Assembly: GCF_958295425.1 (NCBI RefSeq) | Contig: NC_081145.1 | Coordinates: forward strand, 15,777,443-15,841,442 | Direction: 5' to 3' | Length of the DNA stretch: 64,000 nt | Source: Solea solea | Taxonomy: Eukaryota > Chordata > Actinopteri > Pleuronectiformes > Soleidae | In this document: positions 13,803 through 28,100 of the stretch, one piece after another | Layout: every line of letters starts with the position of its first letter | How positions within the stretch are numbered: the stretch's first letter is position 1 | The notes under the pieces: generated by a model | Told to the model about the DNA's origin: nothing | Databases searched by the model: none | What the model saw: only the letters and a program-made list of their open reading frames with translations | Program-made: the position numbers and the translations under genes

Positions 13803-16800
13803 TCAGTAGCGCTGCTTAGGTTTCCATCGCAAGGCTGATGCAAGCCGAAGTCCCATGTGGATATACAGACTTGTAATGCAGACAAACACACCATGCACCA
13901 TGCTGTCAGGGCTCATCGAGCGCAACATGTCCCAAAGCACCATAAAAAGCCCCACCCACTCTGAATTACAATTGAATGTTGTTGGTTTACTCATCTTTGT
14001 GTCCCTGTTGTGCACACTTATATGTCAGGTCTCTTCTGCTTCAGAACAACAGGTGCATGTTATCTAATGTATCTCTTGATTTTTTTTTTTCTCCGCCTGT
14101 GTTCTGTCGACAAGGGATTTGTGATGAAAATGGCTGTCTGGAAATCCCTTTCTTTCTTACTACCAGGGACTTCCATTTCTTTGTCTCCTCTCCTCTCTTC
14201 TCTGATCTGGCACAAAGAGCAGATTCTCAGCTTGGTAATTGCCTGACTGCATGGCCACCACACCTGTTGCTGTCAGTGCAGCAGTGTGGGAGAGAGAGAG
14301 GGACGTTTTGCCCTCTGGACTCTGCGGCTCTACCCACCTCACCAACACCTTTGCTGTGAGCGTGAACCCACAGTAAAGGTGGGGATGGGATTTGGTAATT
14401 GTGTACAGGTGTGGGATAGGGTGTGTTCACAGTCGATTTTGTTTATTTATAACCTTGAGCTTCAACTCTAGCCTGTGTGTTCCTCTCTCCTCTTATCTTA
14501 GAGCCTGGGCCCTTAATGAAGCCGGGGGTCAGCGGCAGTGTGCGGCTAATTGGCCAAGTTTGCACGGGGCTCCGGCTGCCTGTGATTGAAGTGTCCAGTG
14601 AGGACCTACTGTGCGACCACGGCTGCACCCTGCTCTGTTCCACTCCAACAGCCAAGACGCACCCTTGACTGCCTCTTCCTAGTGAGTAGCACCCAAAGTC
14701 ATTAAATTTTCACTTACACTCTTTGTACTTTGTTCATTTTAATTTCTTTGAGGCAACAAAGAGTCCTCTGGTTCAGACCTTTATCTGAATCACCTCTTTT
14801 GATTCAGGATGTAACCAGTTGTAAACATTTTTGTTTTTGCCTTAGTTTTCTATGTCTATGTGGCTCACATTTGTCTTCCCGTTGTCTCAATTTTTTTTTG
14901 GTGGAGTTTCCTTCCCACACTCGGTCCCAGCATTTTCTCTCTCTCATTGGCTTGTACCACCCTAACACTCTTTCTCTTCACTTGCCACAGCGGGGATTTG
15001 GGCAATTACCACGGTCCCCAATTGGACAAGAGCCAGTTAAAAACTGCATCCAGCTATTTCTCTCTTGAAGGGTCCAACAGTCCCAGACCTTGGCAAGCTA
15101 TATTGCACTGTTCTGAGTTGGAGGCGATGGTGCGGAGGTGTCTCTAATTAGTTTAGACTTCAGTTTTTACTTGTTAAGGAAGTCTCGGCTCCTATTGTTT
15201 GGCTGTCAGTACAAAAGTACAGGTAGCGAGGCAATAGTGAGCTCTTGGGAGAGGACTGAGCAGATTGGGTGTACAGATGAGAGAGAAGAGAGTGAGGCAG
15301 CAGCTCTGCTACCCAGCACATAGTTGACCGTTTCACCTGGGATATACTCTGGCAAGTTTCAGCCCCCATGTGCCACAGTACACTAATGAAAACCCTTTTT
15401 GTCACTGTGCTCATAGAAGTGTAACATTACTGGCTAGTAAATGGTCCACATAGTCTGTTTGTGTGTTAGGAAAAATGCTCCAACTATTAGTCTAGCCTGC
15501 AAGTTAGAATAAAATTGTCAAAACTTTATTTGCACACCAGTGGGTTTTAAGATTTGTTTTGTTTAAATGGTTTAATTTATTAAATGTGCACTGATGCTAA
15601 TTAAACAAACCTCCCCATCATCTGCTGATATTCTACTTTTATATATTAACAGCTGTAAAACCCTCTTCTGGCCACACTTTACTTTACTTTACTAGGACTG
15701 GAACAACTAAAAAGTGAGGAATGGTAATATGTAATTGCACATGATATATTTGCACTTATCCGTAAACAGTTTCAGCTGTCTACTCTAAAATCCGAAGCTG
15801 CCACAAAGCCTTAGGACTTCATTTCCTCATGTGCTACACTTGTCCATCTGTGGACGGCTTAGCTTGACAGACAGCTCCTATTCTCGCTCATCTTCTCCAC
15901 AATCATATGTTTGCTTAGGTCATAACTCTTGTGCTTTCCATCTTGCATGCCTGCCAGGCTGCCCGCTGGTGTTAAAGATAAACAAAATATGGCTCATTTT
16001 AATGTTTTGCATTAATAGAGCCTGTGTAGAGAGAGACGCTCGTCCTTGCGATTCAAAAATGTTGCACATTAAAAACTGATGCTTCTTACTGATGGAGTCT
16101 TGTTTGCTGTATCACTCTGTCGTTTCTATGCTTTTTATCATCTCTCAGTTGGTGGTGTAAATGTTACAATAATGATGTATTTTTTTTAGTCCTCTGTGAG
16201 GATTAAAGAGTGTCAGTCATTTCTCTAATGGGGCTTCGTTTTAGTACCACCTAAGAGCAAAGAAATACATTGGGATGGGTCTCTAGTTTTCGTCCCATTA
16301 CCTATAATTCTTTCCATTTGTACTTACTTTTTGCTTCATGCATTACCTTTCATTCATTTGTGTGAGATACTCTTCACTTTTTTAAATGTTTTTCTCCAAA
16401 GGAAAACTAGTAAACAAAACATCAGTTGACAGTCAATTTCATACATTAGACACATATTTCAAAGAGGAGGTTCATAGCAGAAATTAATTTTGAAAAAGGC
16501 GTGTTTAGAATATTGCTGTCGGCGATAATCCTTACCCATACTTTTGAAGTTGGTTCAGGTTAATCAAGTGAGGAGAAAGCTGTCCGACATCAAAAGTCCT
16601 TTCTGTGATATTCAGAGTGAGTCAGAATTTAACTTTGCATCCTAAAAGATTAGAATGAAAAATGTATTTGTCACACTAAATCAAAGTGATCATCCTAACT
16701 TTAATGCATCAGATTTAAAGAATCTGAAAGCACCACAGTGGTCTGTCAAATTACGGTGTATCTTGTAATTAAAAATCCACTGATATTCTAAGGTCATTGT

Positions 16801-18960
16801 GGGAAAGAAATGAACCTTCTTTGGTTTTTTTTTTCTCATGAGCCAGTGGCCTGTTGGTTTTCTCTGCACTGATATGTATCATTTAAGTCCAGGCTTTAAA
16901 ACGGCATCATCCCCAAAGCAAGGTGGTGTTGTGCCTGCAATTCTCAGATGCTGTTCAAGTATCACAAACAACACAAACAAGAGCCTATCAACACTAGATT
17001 ATTCCATGTCCTTGTGGTACCAAAATAATATAAAAACACCTTGTTCCTGACTCATCCAAACTCCTCAACTGCACCACGGAACTGAGGCCCTCCATTTTTC
17101 CATCGCCCCCTGTGAATATCCAAGCTGTCGAGGCTGACTAGGCTGAACGTTTTCTTGCCAGGCCACAGTTGGAACAGATCCGGCCTCCGGGCAACATATA
17201 CTGCTCCACTCCTGCCCCTGCAAACAAGGTCTGCCCTGCACAACTGTCATTTTAATACTAAGCACTGTGGATCACCCCGGTAGATTCATTTCATCATAGT
17301 TTACCATGTTTGTTAGACTTCTCATCTCTTTTGGAATGGGATAGGTTTACACGATGCACTGCTTACTGTAAATGAGCTGCTGTTTTAAATTGCACTGAAT
17401 CATCTTCTTTACTCAGCAAGGTGTATGACAGCAGAAATTTGTGCATATGAGGCAAACGCTATTTGAAGATTATGTGCTTCACTTAACTAAGAAGTCATGT
17501 GTTTTTTGTTTTGTAAAGGTTGTCTTTCACGTAATGGTATAGGAATGAGATAATCACCCTCCTGCACCCTTGGGGCACATAAAAATGTGGTCGCCGAGCT
17601 TTATGGGAACCTATGCTAAACAATCGGGTCCACTAAAGGCAGGCACGATGAGAGACAGACTCCAGGCGAGCCTCTCAAATGGTTTCATGTCAAATCCACA
17701 GACATACAAATCTCCACAATTACCTGCCAAGTTTCTGCAGAATTCAGTGGAGCAGAATTTCACAGAATTTCACACCCCCACCTTGAGCCCCCCACTCCCC
17801 GCCTCTCAACCATCACTGGACACTACTTGGCAGCGGAAGGTGATGACAAACATCTGCGAAAATCTTGTGTTTGTGTGTGCTGATGGTTGAATACACTTGG
17901 CAGACAAAAAAACTGAAGAAGGCATCTTTTACATGGCAGCAGATGAATCAATTACTCAAACATCAAGCGCACAGTAGATACATGAAATATGAATGCAGAT
18001 ACAACACGAAAACTTTTTAAGGAGTTAAAAGGCTCCAGGGTTGATGTTTGAGAAATGGTTCTGTATCTATCTCTATCTGTAACTGGCAGATAAACTGGCA
18101 GCAGCAAGTGGGAAAAGAAAGGCTTCCTTTGCAGTTAAATTACTTCCTGTGGGTGGAAAAAAGCAAGTAATGTTGCCTTCCTTTGGCTTTATGTGATGGA
18201 TTTTATTCCCCTTTTTTTGTTGCATAAACAATGTTGTTTTTGAATTCTGACCAGTATATTATAAGAATACAAGTATGAGAGAATGGTTCAGTATAGATGT
18301 GACTGCTCAGAGTCACTGAAGTCTTTTTTTTATTTGGGTGTGCTGGAAAATATAAATAATGAAATGGAGCCAGTAATTGGTGGTTCTTGGTAATTAGGAC
18401 CAAGCTGTCAGTGAGGGAAGTTGCCTCACTCTCATGCTGCTGCTGCAGCAGCAATGGCATTAATTACTATCATCTATGGAGGTTGTTGACACAACCCATT
18501 CTTAACCAGGATAGTGGGGCTTATGTTTACTGTCCCCAATTTTAAGAGGTTTAGCCACAACAATGCCATAGGAATTAATCCTTATTTATCTTAATTTCTG
18601 TCAAGTAGCTTAAACAAAATCACAACTGTAAACAAATAAGTGTCCATCTCTTTTTTTTTTTTGTTTTTGTTTTTTTCTTGCAATAATGGCCTTGACCATT
18701 CTATGTGGGAACTATGTAAAGACCTTGTCCATATTTTCATTAGTCAAACAGTTTTGACGTTTTCTCTGCAGGCAGTGTGACGCCAAACCATAAACAGTAT
18801 TATCAACCATCTCAGCAGGTTTTTTAATACCCCGGTAATCCTTTCATTTCATTCATGGATACTGCCGGGGTTATTCTGGGCCTGGAGCGTATCTGCCCGC
18901 CCGTCTCTGCTCCTCTGTGTGAGAGATTGGATTCCCCAATTCCCTTTCTGCTCCATCTCA

Positions 18961-18995
18961 CCACACACACACACACACAGACACACATACACACA
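18961..18995. repeat. (CA)n microsatellite
   Basis: CA repeats with single G and T interruptions. Confidence 0.95.
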
Positions 18996-20090
18996 TACTT
19001 GCTCACATCCTAGTACACATGTTCATGCTGAAACGTTTGCACATCTCTTGTCATTGTCCTCATAGTGTAAATGGGCTGGTCTGACCCAATGGTGTATAGG
19101 GTAGAGGACAATTGCACCATGTACCTTGCGAAGGGGATGATTCTTAGTTGTGGATAATAACTTGCCCTCACAGAAGGGAAGTTCTGTTCATCTGGCTTGA
19201 GACTTACAAGCACAGCATTTGCCCTGTGAGATGGAGAAAGCGAATAGCCTCGAAGGCAGAGTACCCGTTGACATTTCCTCTTCCTGCTGTCATGCAAAGT
19301 AATGAACCTGCTGTTGACTTGCATGACTTTATGCGAGATAGTGTGGAGTGTGATTATTGGGCGAGTGGAAGGGGGGGCAGCTTTTTGGATGCAAGGGCGA
19401 GCAAGGGGAAGACTGTGTTTTACCAATACAGTCACACACGACACGCAAATTGCATCAGATCTGTAATAAACATGTGGCATTTTGTTGCTTGAGGCATGAT
19501 GGACATTCAAACAAATGCAAGACAGAGAAAATTGCTTTTTAAGTAGCCTATTTATGGGGTAGATACTGTATTCATTTGATTATAATAAAACATCCATTAC
19601 ACTCTTAGTGAATGGCATGGGGATGTGAAGCCAGCAGAGTGCTGCTCAATGTAATAACAACTGTGCATCTGCTCTAAATGAGCGAAGGAAAAGGGCAGGT
19701 TCCAGTAGATATTAGTTTCCTTAGCAGGGATGCTCAGATCTGGTGATATGCTTTGTGAGGAGTAATAAAGAAATATATCTGTTTTTATTGTGCCTTGGCG
19801 ACAGAGTTATGTTTAGAGCCAGTATAAAGAGCTGGAACATGGCATAAAATGATATTATGGCCCATTAGGTGGGGGCCTGAGCTAAGCGTCGCTAGCTGTA
19901 ACCGAGGACTGGGGGTAATGGGGCTGTGGCGTATTGTCTTTGATCTGCTCTTTCACTTCTCACTGATTGAATCGTCTACAACTCTGGCATTCAATCTCCT
20001 GGGGAACCGGAGTAGACGATGTGATTTTGGTTGAAGACATCACTCCGTCAGACCTGAGAGATAAGAAAATAGTATGGGAGAATTGGAAAA

Positions 20091-20107
20091 GGGGGAGGGG
20101 GGGGGGG
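20091..20107. repeat. G-rich homopolymer tract
   Basis: GGGGGA followed by 11 G residues. Confidence 0.95.
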
Positions 20108-22168
20108 TTGTTGAAATGTATTTGTAGGAATTATGGCATTATGATTGTTTTGTGGAACACACCGATCCCAAGGTATGTACATGTTTCTTTTTTGAAATAG
20201 AAGTCATAATGGATGCTCTTGCAACAAAACAACAACACGCATGGTTTACTTCAGTTGGATTTGAACTGTGTAAAAAACAGAAATGTAACTCTCCCAGCTT
20301 CCCTTTTTAAACCTGTTTGTGCTTCAGGTTTAAACATTTAACCAGTAGTCTTATGGTTTTTAGTCTGTTAACCCTGTATATCTGGCTATATGCAGAGCTG
20401 ACCATCTGATGGTGGGGCCTACCTCAGTGAAGGGCTACGCTCATATAAAGGTGCTGTTGCTTCTGCGAGACCATTTACTGAGTACTTCCTTTACGACCCA
20501 CTCCTGCTCAGCATACTGTAAGGAAGTGTCTGTAACAAGGGAGAGACAATAAATTAGCATACCTGGCTTCTCAGGAGTCTCCTGTTTTGAAGATTATTTG
20601 CACCAAGACCCTGCCTATACTTCACCTCTATCCTCCTATGCCTGTCATCATCCTGCCAGTTGCATAGTGAATAGGCGAGGCATTGTACTGAACGGCATAG
20701 TTTATCTGCTGTCTTGCACAGCCAGCATGGGGGCTCAGGAAGTAATCTGAAGCGAGCAGGCGAGGAATTTCAGGCATTCTGAATGGAACCAGATGTGCGT
20801 TTTTGTTCACCCTGTCTCCCAACGTGTGCGTATGGTGATTTTTACTCTCACACAAGACTCTGAGATGTTATGTCAAGACCAGTGTGCTCCTGGCACGTAC
20901 TTACACTCATACATAGAATAACAGAAAGTCTCCAGGTCAGTCTGGTTTTAATAGTAGAACTAGATAATGCAGTGAGAAATGGGACCCGCCAGAAATGGAC
21001 TCAGCCGCTTTGTTTATGTTTTAATTTTGTGCTACCTCTTTCTCTCTCTCCCTGCCCCCCACAGATTGCCACCCAGATAAGTCTCCCTTGACGTCTTTGA
21101 GACAGTTTGCCTAATCTTTTCTTGCATACTTGAGTGTTGCTTTTGTTGGATTTTGCATTTTGTTTCAACCCAAGAGGGAGAATCGTACAAAATGTACTGC
21201 CACCAACGAGAGAACAAGTACAGAAACAGTTCTGCTGAAAGAATACCATACATCATAGGAAACTCAGCCGCCACTTTGGAAGCAAAAACGACACTTTCTG
21301 TCTTATGTATGATCTTTCTTGTAGTTTCTGAAATGTAATAGGCGAAAGTGTATATTGTTGCAGACATTTGTCATACACAGTACAGAAGCAATGGGAAAAT
21401 TATACAAGCATGCATATGAAACAATGTGTCAATATCAACGGTACATACTCCACTATATTTTTGCAGCTAGAGAGAAAACTATAATAAGAAGTCGTTTGCA
21501 AAAAAAAACCTCAGAGTAGCTTGTTGTTTTTCTGGAAATTTTCTGATTTTTAAAAAAAAAAAGAAAAAAAAATCAAACAAACAAAAATAAACTTCATAGA
21601 CACTGAGATGTCACATTAGTGATCTAACAAAAACCTTTTTTTTCTCAAAAGTCTCATTTTCTCAATATATCTGCCTTTGTATCTGTCTTTACAGAAAAAA
21701 AAACATATACAGACATATAGAATACAATGTCCCAGTGACTGTGACATGTATCCAGTTTCCAGTTTAAGTGAAAACTTCAAAAAATCAGTGTTAACCAGTT
21801 GAGTGTTCACATCATCATCTACAGTCCTTCACCCACATCACACACGTATTGACTCCATGGCCATGACTAAAGCCCTAACATGGATCCACCAGCCACATAC
21901 AAAGGCTTGTCAAATCTATTCCACATGCAAACACTTGTTCCTTCTCCTCCTCAACTCAACTATGCCATCAAAGATAGTGGTGTTCACTGGTTTGGGCACT
22001 GACTCTTCCTGGTTGGAATGTGTGACTAAGCGTGTGCGTGCTTGTTGCCTGAACATGTAGGCTGCTATCAGCCATCACCACAGGAAATGACCAACCATTT
22101 TCTTTGAAGTCCCAGCAGAGTTTTCATTATTCTTATTATCTCCGGAGACACAAGGCGGCAGCAGACGA

Positions 22169-22180
22169 CCCCCCCCCCCC
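22169..22180. repeat. Poly-C tract
   Basis: Twelve C residues followed by ACCCCTCACCCC. Confidence 0.95.
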
Positions 22181-23711
22181 ACCCCTCACCCCATTCACAG
22201 TGCTGATGGTCTGCGCTCACCCTCTGCTGTTCCCCACTCTGAACTGTGTCACCAAATGCCTGTTAGAATGCAGATCAAGCATCTATTAGCATAGAGTATG
22301 TGAGTGCTAGCTGCCACAGGGCACAAACTCCAACACCACCCCCTCACTACACAACACACTTGCCTGAAAAGGCTGAGAGGGCACGTGTAATTGCATTTTC
22401 TTCCCCCTGTGCAGAAACTCAAATGCAAGATATGGGGAAATTCTAAGATTCCCCAACCTTGGCTCATCTTTCCACTTCCACTTTCTCAGTTATTCCCACT
22501 TGCCTCACTGCTCACCTCCCTCTCCAACCTCCACTTCCCCTCCTTACGCTCCTAGCATGTCGGAAGAGTGTGGCGTGCAATGAAATTAATTGGATCACGG
22601 GGTAGAAGTGTTCAGCCCCCTGTGGCTTACTGCTGTGTGAGGTAGGTTTGGCCCGTGCTTGCCAGAACTTGATGCTCTACCAAGTTTGCCAGACTGCCAA
22701 TCTGGATCTCTTACATGGAATCATAACTTTTTATACAAACTGTAGACTACTTCCCAACACACACACAAAGATGTAGTACATACAGTAGGTACAACTTTCA
22801 GCGCAGGGAGACTGAGGGGTTGTTTATCTGCCAGTAGGGTGCATGCCAAAGCAACATGCCTGGGCTGGGTGTGGTTGAGATTTGGGTTAGGAAATCCCTT
22901 GTTATGGTTTTTACATGCAGTAATGCTAATTAAGCTACTGCTCCAATAATTCCATTACCAAATGGAAACACTCACCCACATGTTTTAATCAAGGGTGTAC
23001 ATTGATATAATTATTTAAACTTAACCACACAATCTAGATTCTGCAGGACTTCAGAGTAGGGACGCTGGACTATAAACTATTTATGTAAAGTGCCTTGAGA
23101 AAGAAAAAACGAAGCATGTTTACTTGGTCAGATGTTATTGAAATCAGTGTCGGTGTAATGCTTAGTGAATTTAAAACGGCTTTACAAACTTGCTTTTTCA
23201 TGAAATATTATATTACAAACTTTTAAATGAGAGGGTTCTCTCATCATGCAGCCGACATTCATTACACTGCAGTTTCAATAGTCGGACGCATTATATTTAG
23301 AGCTAAAAAAGCACCAAGGTTCACTACCCAGGTCCACTGTGTTCAGCTCTCCTATTATATATGTGTGGAGGCCATCTTGTGTTGTTATAAAATCCTATCT
23401 GTCTGATCAGCGCTGTGTGGCTGTGGCTATTTGACTTCTCTGTTTGGCCTTCTCCCCGTGTCCTGCTGGCTGGCTTTGTCTGATTTATGACAGTCTGGAG
23501 CTAATGGTACAGAACCAGGATTTGTGTCTGTGGAGTTGTGACTGGGCCAGTGCCGGCTCATTGGCCTCCCCACTTCTGTCCGTCTCCCTCTCTCTTTCTC
23601 ACTCTCCCCCCCCCCACACCCCTCTGGATGAGGTGAGCGACAGGGTGAGGTGGCTGGTGAGCGACTTGGCTGTAGATCAGCATTCCTAATGCTCAGACTC
23701 ATTCATCTTCA

Positions 23712-23725
23712 CCCCCCCCCCCCCC
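23712..23725. repeat. Poly-C tract
   Basis: Fourteen C residues. A second run of about 10 C lies 100 bases upstream at 23606-23615. Confidence 0.95.
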
Positions 23726-25032
23726 TTCTTTCCACCAGAGGAACCAGGTTGCAGGGTGACAGGGGAGCCAACTCACCTTCAGACAAGGCCACCAGACCTT
23801 GCCTCACCTTTAATCCCCTTTCATTCCTCACACTTCATTGACCCTTCCTCACATACATCTGCATATACACATTTCCTTCTCACCTCTCCGTGTCACCACT
23901 GAAGACCCAGGCCAGGCTGTGAGGCAGGCAGGGGGGGCTTTGTATGTAGGACTGTGTTAATTAGCACGGGAGTCTGGAGACCAAAGCCATGTTATCTACC
24001 GCCACAACCCTGCTCCCCCAAACCCCCATCTCTTTTTTCCTCTCTCCTTCTCTCGGTGTCTCTGGAGGTTGCTTCCATCATACCGCTTGCTTCGCCAGGT
24101 TTGTGAAGGATGTCGCTGCCAGCTGTCTTTTTCATGGACGGCTGCCAACTTCTCCCCATATCTTCGGTCTGTTGTCATATCCGCATTTATTCTCATCTCT
24201 CAGTTTTTTTTGTTTTTTTTTAACCACCCCCCACATTTATCTTTTAATGAACTTTATGCGTGAAGTTGATTCGTGATTTCCAGCCGTTTCTCAGTGTGTT
24301 CTAAGAGAGGACAGCGTGTTATGGAACCTTCCTTGGCTCACTGGCACAATGGTACCAAGGTTGGGTAGGGCAGAGAGCACCTATGTTGGCAGACAGTCTG
24401 TGTCCACCACATTATGCCAGCGCTGCAATCTGCAAGCAGTGTGTTAAACTCAAAACAGACACCCTATTTCCCTCCTGGACTAGCAACATGTTCTTTCTTT
24501 AGTGGCCTGATAAAGGTCAGAAGTGTATAGGCACACAACAACAGCTTTATATCCCATTTCAACAATGAGAATCCCAATCGATTACCTGCTCTTTCTCAAT
24601 CTTCCTCTCATTCTACCAGGCGAAGCGGCATAATTTCTGTGTGGAGGCACACCTGCCACAGCCTTCAATGCTGATTGAGTTCTTTGCACATAGGCTGAAT
24701 TACAGCACCTTCCTTATATAAAAAGGGGTGACGTTTTGTGTCTGGAGACTTATATTTCTATTTTCTATTTTTCTCTGTGTGTGTGTGTGAAAGTGAGTCA
24801 TTATGTGTCTGTGTTTCTTGTCTCCCATGATGTGCGAGTGCTGTATAACTCCCTTACACTTTATTTGAACCCGTGGTCATATGACATGTCATAATGAGCC
24901 AATTGTAAACAAGATGTATGCCAAACAAAGAGAGAAGAGAACCCTTCTAGTAAAAATGGAATGATACACAACAACATATCCAGCCTTGCATGCACACTCT
25001 CTCACACATTCCCCGTGGAGGAATAAAGATAG

Positions 25033-25117
25033 GTAACCCTCACACTAACCTTAACCACCACAACTTAATACTTAACCGTGACCCGCACCACAGCCTGTGT
25101 GTAACCCTGACCCTAAA
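25033..25117. repeat. TAACCC-rich interspersed element (degenerate telomere-like motif)
   Basis: It holds a loose series of AACCCT, CTAACC, TTAACC, AACCGTGACC and TAACCCTGACCCTAAAACA units. The CACAACTTAATACTTAACC portion recalls a dispersed fish repeat that contains ACCCTAACC strings. The units are irregular, so this is not a true (TTAGGG)n interstitial telomere array. Confidence 0.55.
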
Positions 25118-28100
25118 ACACAAGCACACATACTATATATGTAGTAAGACATTGCTATAGAGAATTCTTGCTTGATAAATTAAGCTTACTTGGCTTTTGT
25201 TTAAATGAGTTAATGTATTCTGGCAGTTCTGTATATGAAGTGCACACTGGGCAAGACTAACCCTTAAACTAGTTGCATATAGGACTTTTCCTGTTTTATT
25301 CTCCAAAACTTTTCCTGTGCTTATTTGTTTTGTGTGCAACAGTTTATCCCTCCACACAACAGGAACCCATGGTAATAAAGGCTTGTTTTGAGCTGAAGTT
25401 TTAAGTATCCTCTCATTGATTAACCACTTTGATACCCTTGTTAGAGTGAGCTGATTCCACCATTGGGGGAATTAAGGCTGCTTTTGTACGCTAAGGCTCC
25501 TCTGTTCCAGGCAGAGCTGTGATCGTGCCTTCTCAGAGAAATAGAGGAATGAGGACAGAGGGTGGGAGGGAGCATCTCTCTGATCTTCTGCCTCTCTCAG
25601 AACCATCTGTCTGGTGCTGGCCCAACAGTCTGTGCTGCTTAGTATTAGCACTTACAAATATATACATTTCTCACATCTAGTTTTTGAGAGCTGTTGTACC
25701 CCTCACTGGGATAAGCTTGCCAAGAGATGGAAGCGAGAGCAGATTGGAGCTGGGCCGTGTTGTGGGAGCGATGCCTGCCATTGCTTCATTGACAGGAGGG
25801 GCAGCAGGAGGGGGGAGTTTGCACATGATTGGATGGATAATGGAATCAGGGCTGTGGATTGGATGTGTGATCAGGGTTTGTAATATATCCCACACTGGCT
25901 AATGGAATATGTTTGCTTCCAGCAGCTGGATATCACAGCAAGCAACATTAACTCTGAACACTGCCTCGTATATGCACGTATTTATCATTCTTATTCTGAT
26001 TTCCTTTAAGCATGCTTTATAGCGACAGGTTTTATAATCACTAATGTGCATAATGAAAACACAGCTCAAGTGTAAGTATGCATTTTAGTTTTTATGTATT
26101 TGTCTTTTCCTGATCATTCCCACTGTAAAAGTAGGTGTAGTTTTGTTTGTGAAAGATATTTTTTTAAGACATTTGTGGACACGAGTATAGTGATATTCAC
26201 AAATAATACATACTAGCTACATTGAGTTTAGCTCTCTCCCTGTCAGTTGTCAGTATTAAGGTAAGCTTCTGAGTCACACAGCAGGATCATTTTGTGTTAA
26301 GTCTGTCTGCTCCTGTTTTTTTAAGTAGATATGTTAGGGTGAGCAGCTTTTATCCAAGACTTCCATTTCTCTTTAAGAGCTGGCGACTGACTCTCCTGCT
26401 CTTCCTCCGCGGTTCCTTGCTGCTGTGAAATGGAATTGCTTTCTCGTTCGTTAAAGATTTTCTTGCTGCTGCCTCATATTACTCCTAGAGTGAGATCACT
26501 TGAAATGGTTAAAATTTCTCAAAAACCACTGGAGAATTATGGTGTAGCAGCGGTGATGTGGGGGCAGGATGGAGGGTTGAGGGGTGGGGCAACATAAATA
26601 AAGAAAATTGCCTTTTCCGCCAAATTTTTTCCTGCGTTAAATCTGTTTGGAAGACTTTTTTTTGACAACACACAAATTAATTCTGTCATGTTGTCGCTTT
26701 ACATTAAAGCATGAAGTGGCCTGCTGGCATAAGGGAAATGGTCCCTTCTCTGGTTGCCATGGAAGCAGGTACGGTGTAAAATTGGGTACCAGCCATGTTG
26801 GTTTTGCCAAAATCAATTGCCTACCTATGTACCATAGTCTTTTCTGGAGGTGAATGCTTCCACTTTTAGAATATGCAGTCCTCCCTGTAGCAACATTTTG
26901 CCAATTTCTGAACTGCATTCCTAAAACACTGCATCTGAGAGTGTTTTTCTCCAATCCTTTCATCTGCTCTCTCCTGCTCACTATAAGAATCAAACAGCAG
27001 ATGATTCTCTACATGTGCTCAGAATAATTCCACTCTTTTTAAAATGATGTTCCTCGAAAACAGCTGTTCGCACTGAATCAGCCATTTGAACTTTCTCACG
27101 CAGCTTCCATCATCCATCGCTTCCTTTTCTCCTCCACTTGCCATTTCCTCCTTCAGTCAGACCCACAACACCAGCTCCATCTGCCCCAAAACAGTGCAAC
27201 TGCTCCTCGCATCTCCTCGCCTCACCCATGCCCCAGCACTCACAGCATTGGCATACCAGTGCAACTTTGCTTGGGTGGTGTGCAGCGCCAATCTTAATCA
27301 CATTGGGTGAGCACACCTGTGAAAACAGATGTCCACCAGGGCTGGCATGCTGTTCCTCTTTAGGGAGGAGCGTCTGTATAAGTGCTTTCTGCCACTCCTC
27401 CTCCTCCCTCCTCTTGCACTGCACAGCATTTGTCAGGTCCCCAGCAGGCAGGCCTGGCCTCAACACCCAAACAGGAAGAGCCCACAGCGGCATCAGGCGG
27501 GGGGCAGGAAGAACCAGTCCTCATGCTTTACCCCCTGCTCTGTTTATTTTAATATTAGCCCAGCTTACAGATGATAATGAGAAATTGTGATCAAAGACAA
27601 AGAGCCCCTCTAACTCCCAACAGTTGGGACCTGTTGCTATATTATGAAGTACAAAATAATTTCTGAAGGAATTTGAAGCGGATATGATGCTAAATCAATG
27701 TTTAGCCCTTTTTTATTTGAGAACCTGATAAACACCAGGTGTTGACCTTTAAAAAGATCTCTGTCATAAGAATGGGCTTACAGTGGAGTTTGCCATACAG
27801 AACGGCATGAGCAAAGGCATACTAAGTGCTTTATGATGACATTAGTCAACACCGTGTTGTGTTTTGTGTAATTACACTCTCATCTGATAGAAGGGATCTT
27901 TTTAAAGGGAGTGCCACATAGCTTTGCTTTAGCCTAGAGGCATTTTGGAATAATGTACGTCATTAAAGTGCTTCCTTGGATAAGTACTGCTGTTAATGAG
28001 TTAACCAGACAGAATGATCTGTATTAGTGAATTTTAAAAAGGCAATAAAGGCATCACTAGGCTTAGTAGCGAAGTATTATGTGATTTCTATCCAGCTGTG

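Larger units (their letters stand above)
13803..25032. other. Gene-free DNA
   Basis: It contains poly-C, G and CA tracts. A GC-rich stretch at 14502-14597 is flanked by splice-like signals (see findings). Opposed 166- and 114-codon frames at 19010-19510 have no recognised similarity. A-rich and T-rich runs occur at 21495-21600. Confidence 0.6.

Noticed and set aside
18437..18452. CTG/CAG palindrome (TGCTGCTGCAGCAGCA)
   Set aside because: Too short to be a repeat array; it is a common chance palindrome in trinucleotide-rich DNA.
19010..19510. 166-codon minus-strand frame with an opposing 114-codon frame
   Set aside because: No domain, splice context or similarity that I recognise; both strands are open by composition.
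27110..27590. Opposed 150- and 127-codon frames in GC-rich DNA
   Set aside because: Ser/Pro/His/Cys-rich without a recognisable family; the GC-rich composition explains the lack of stops.
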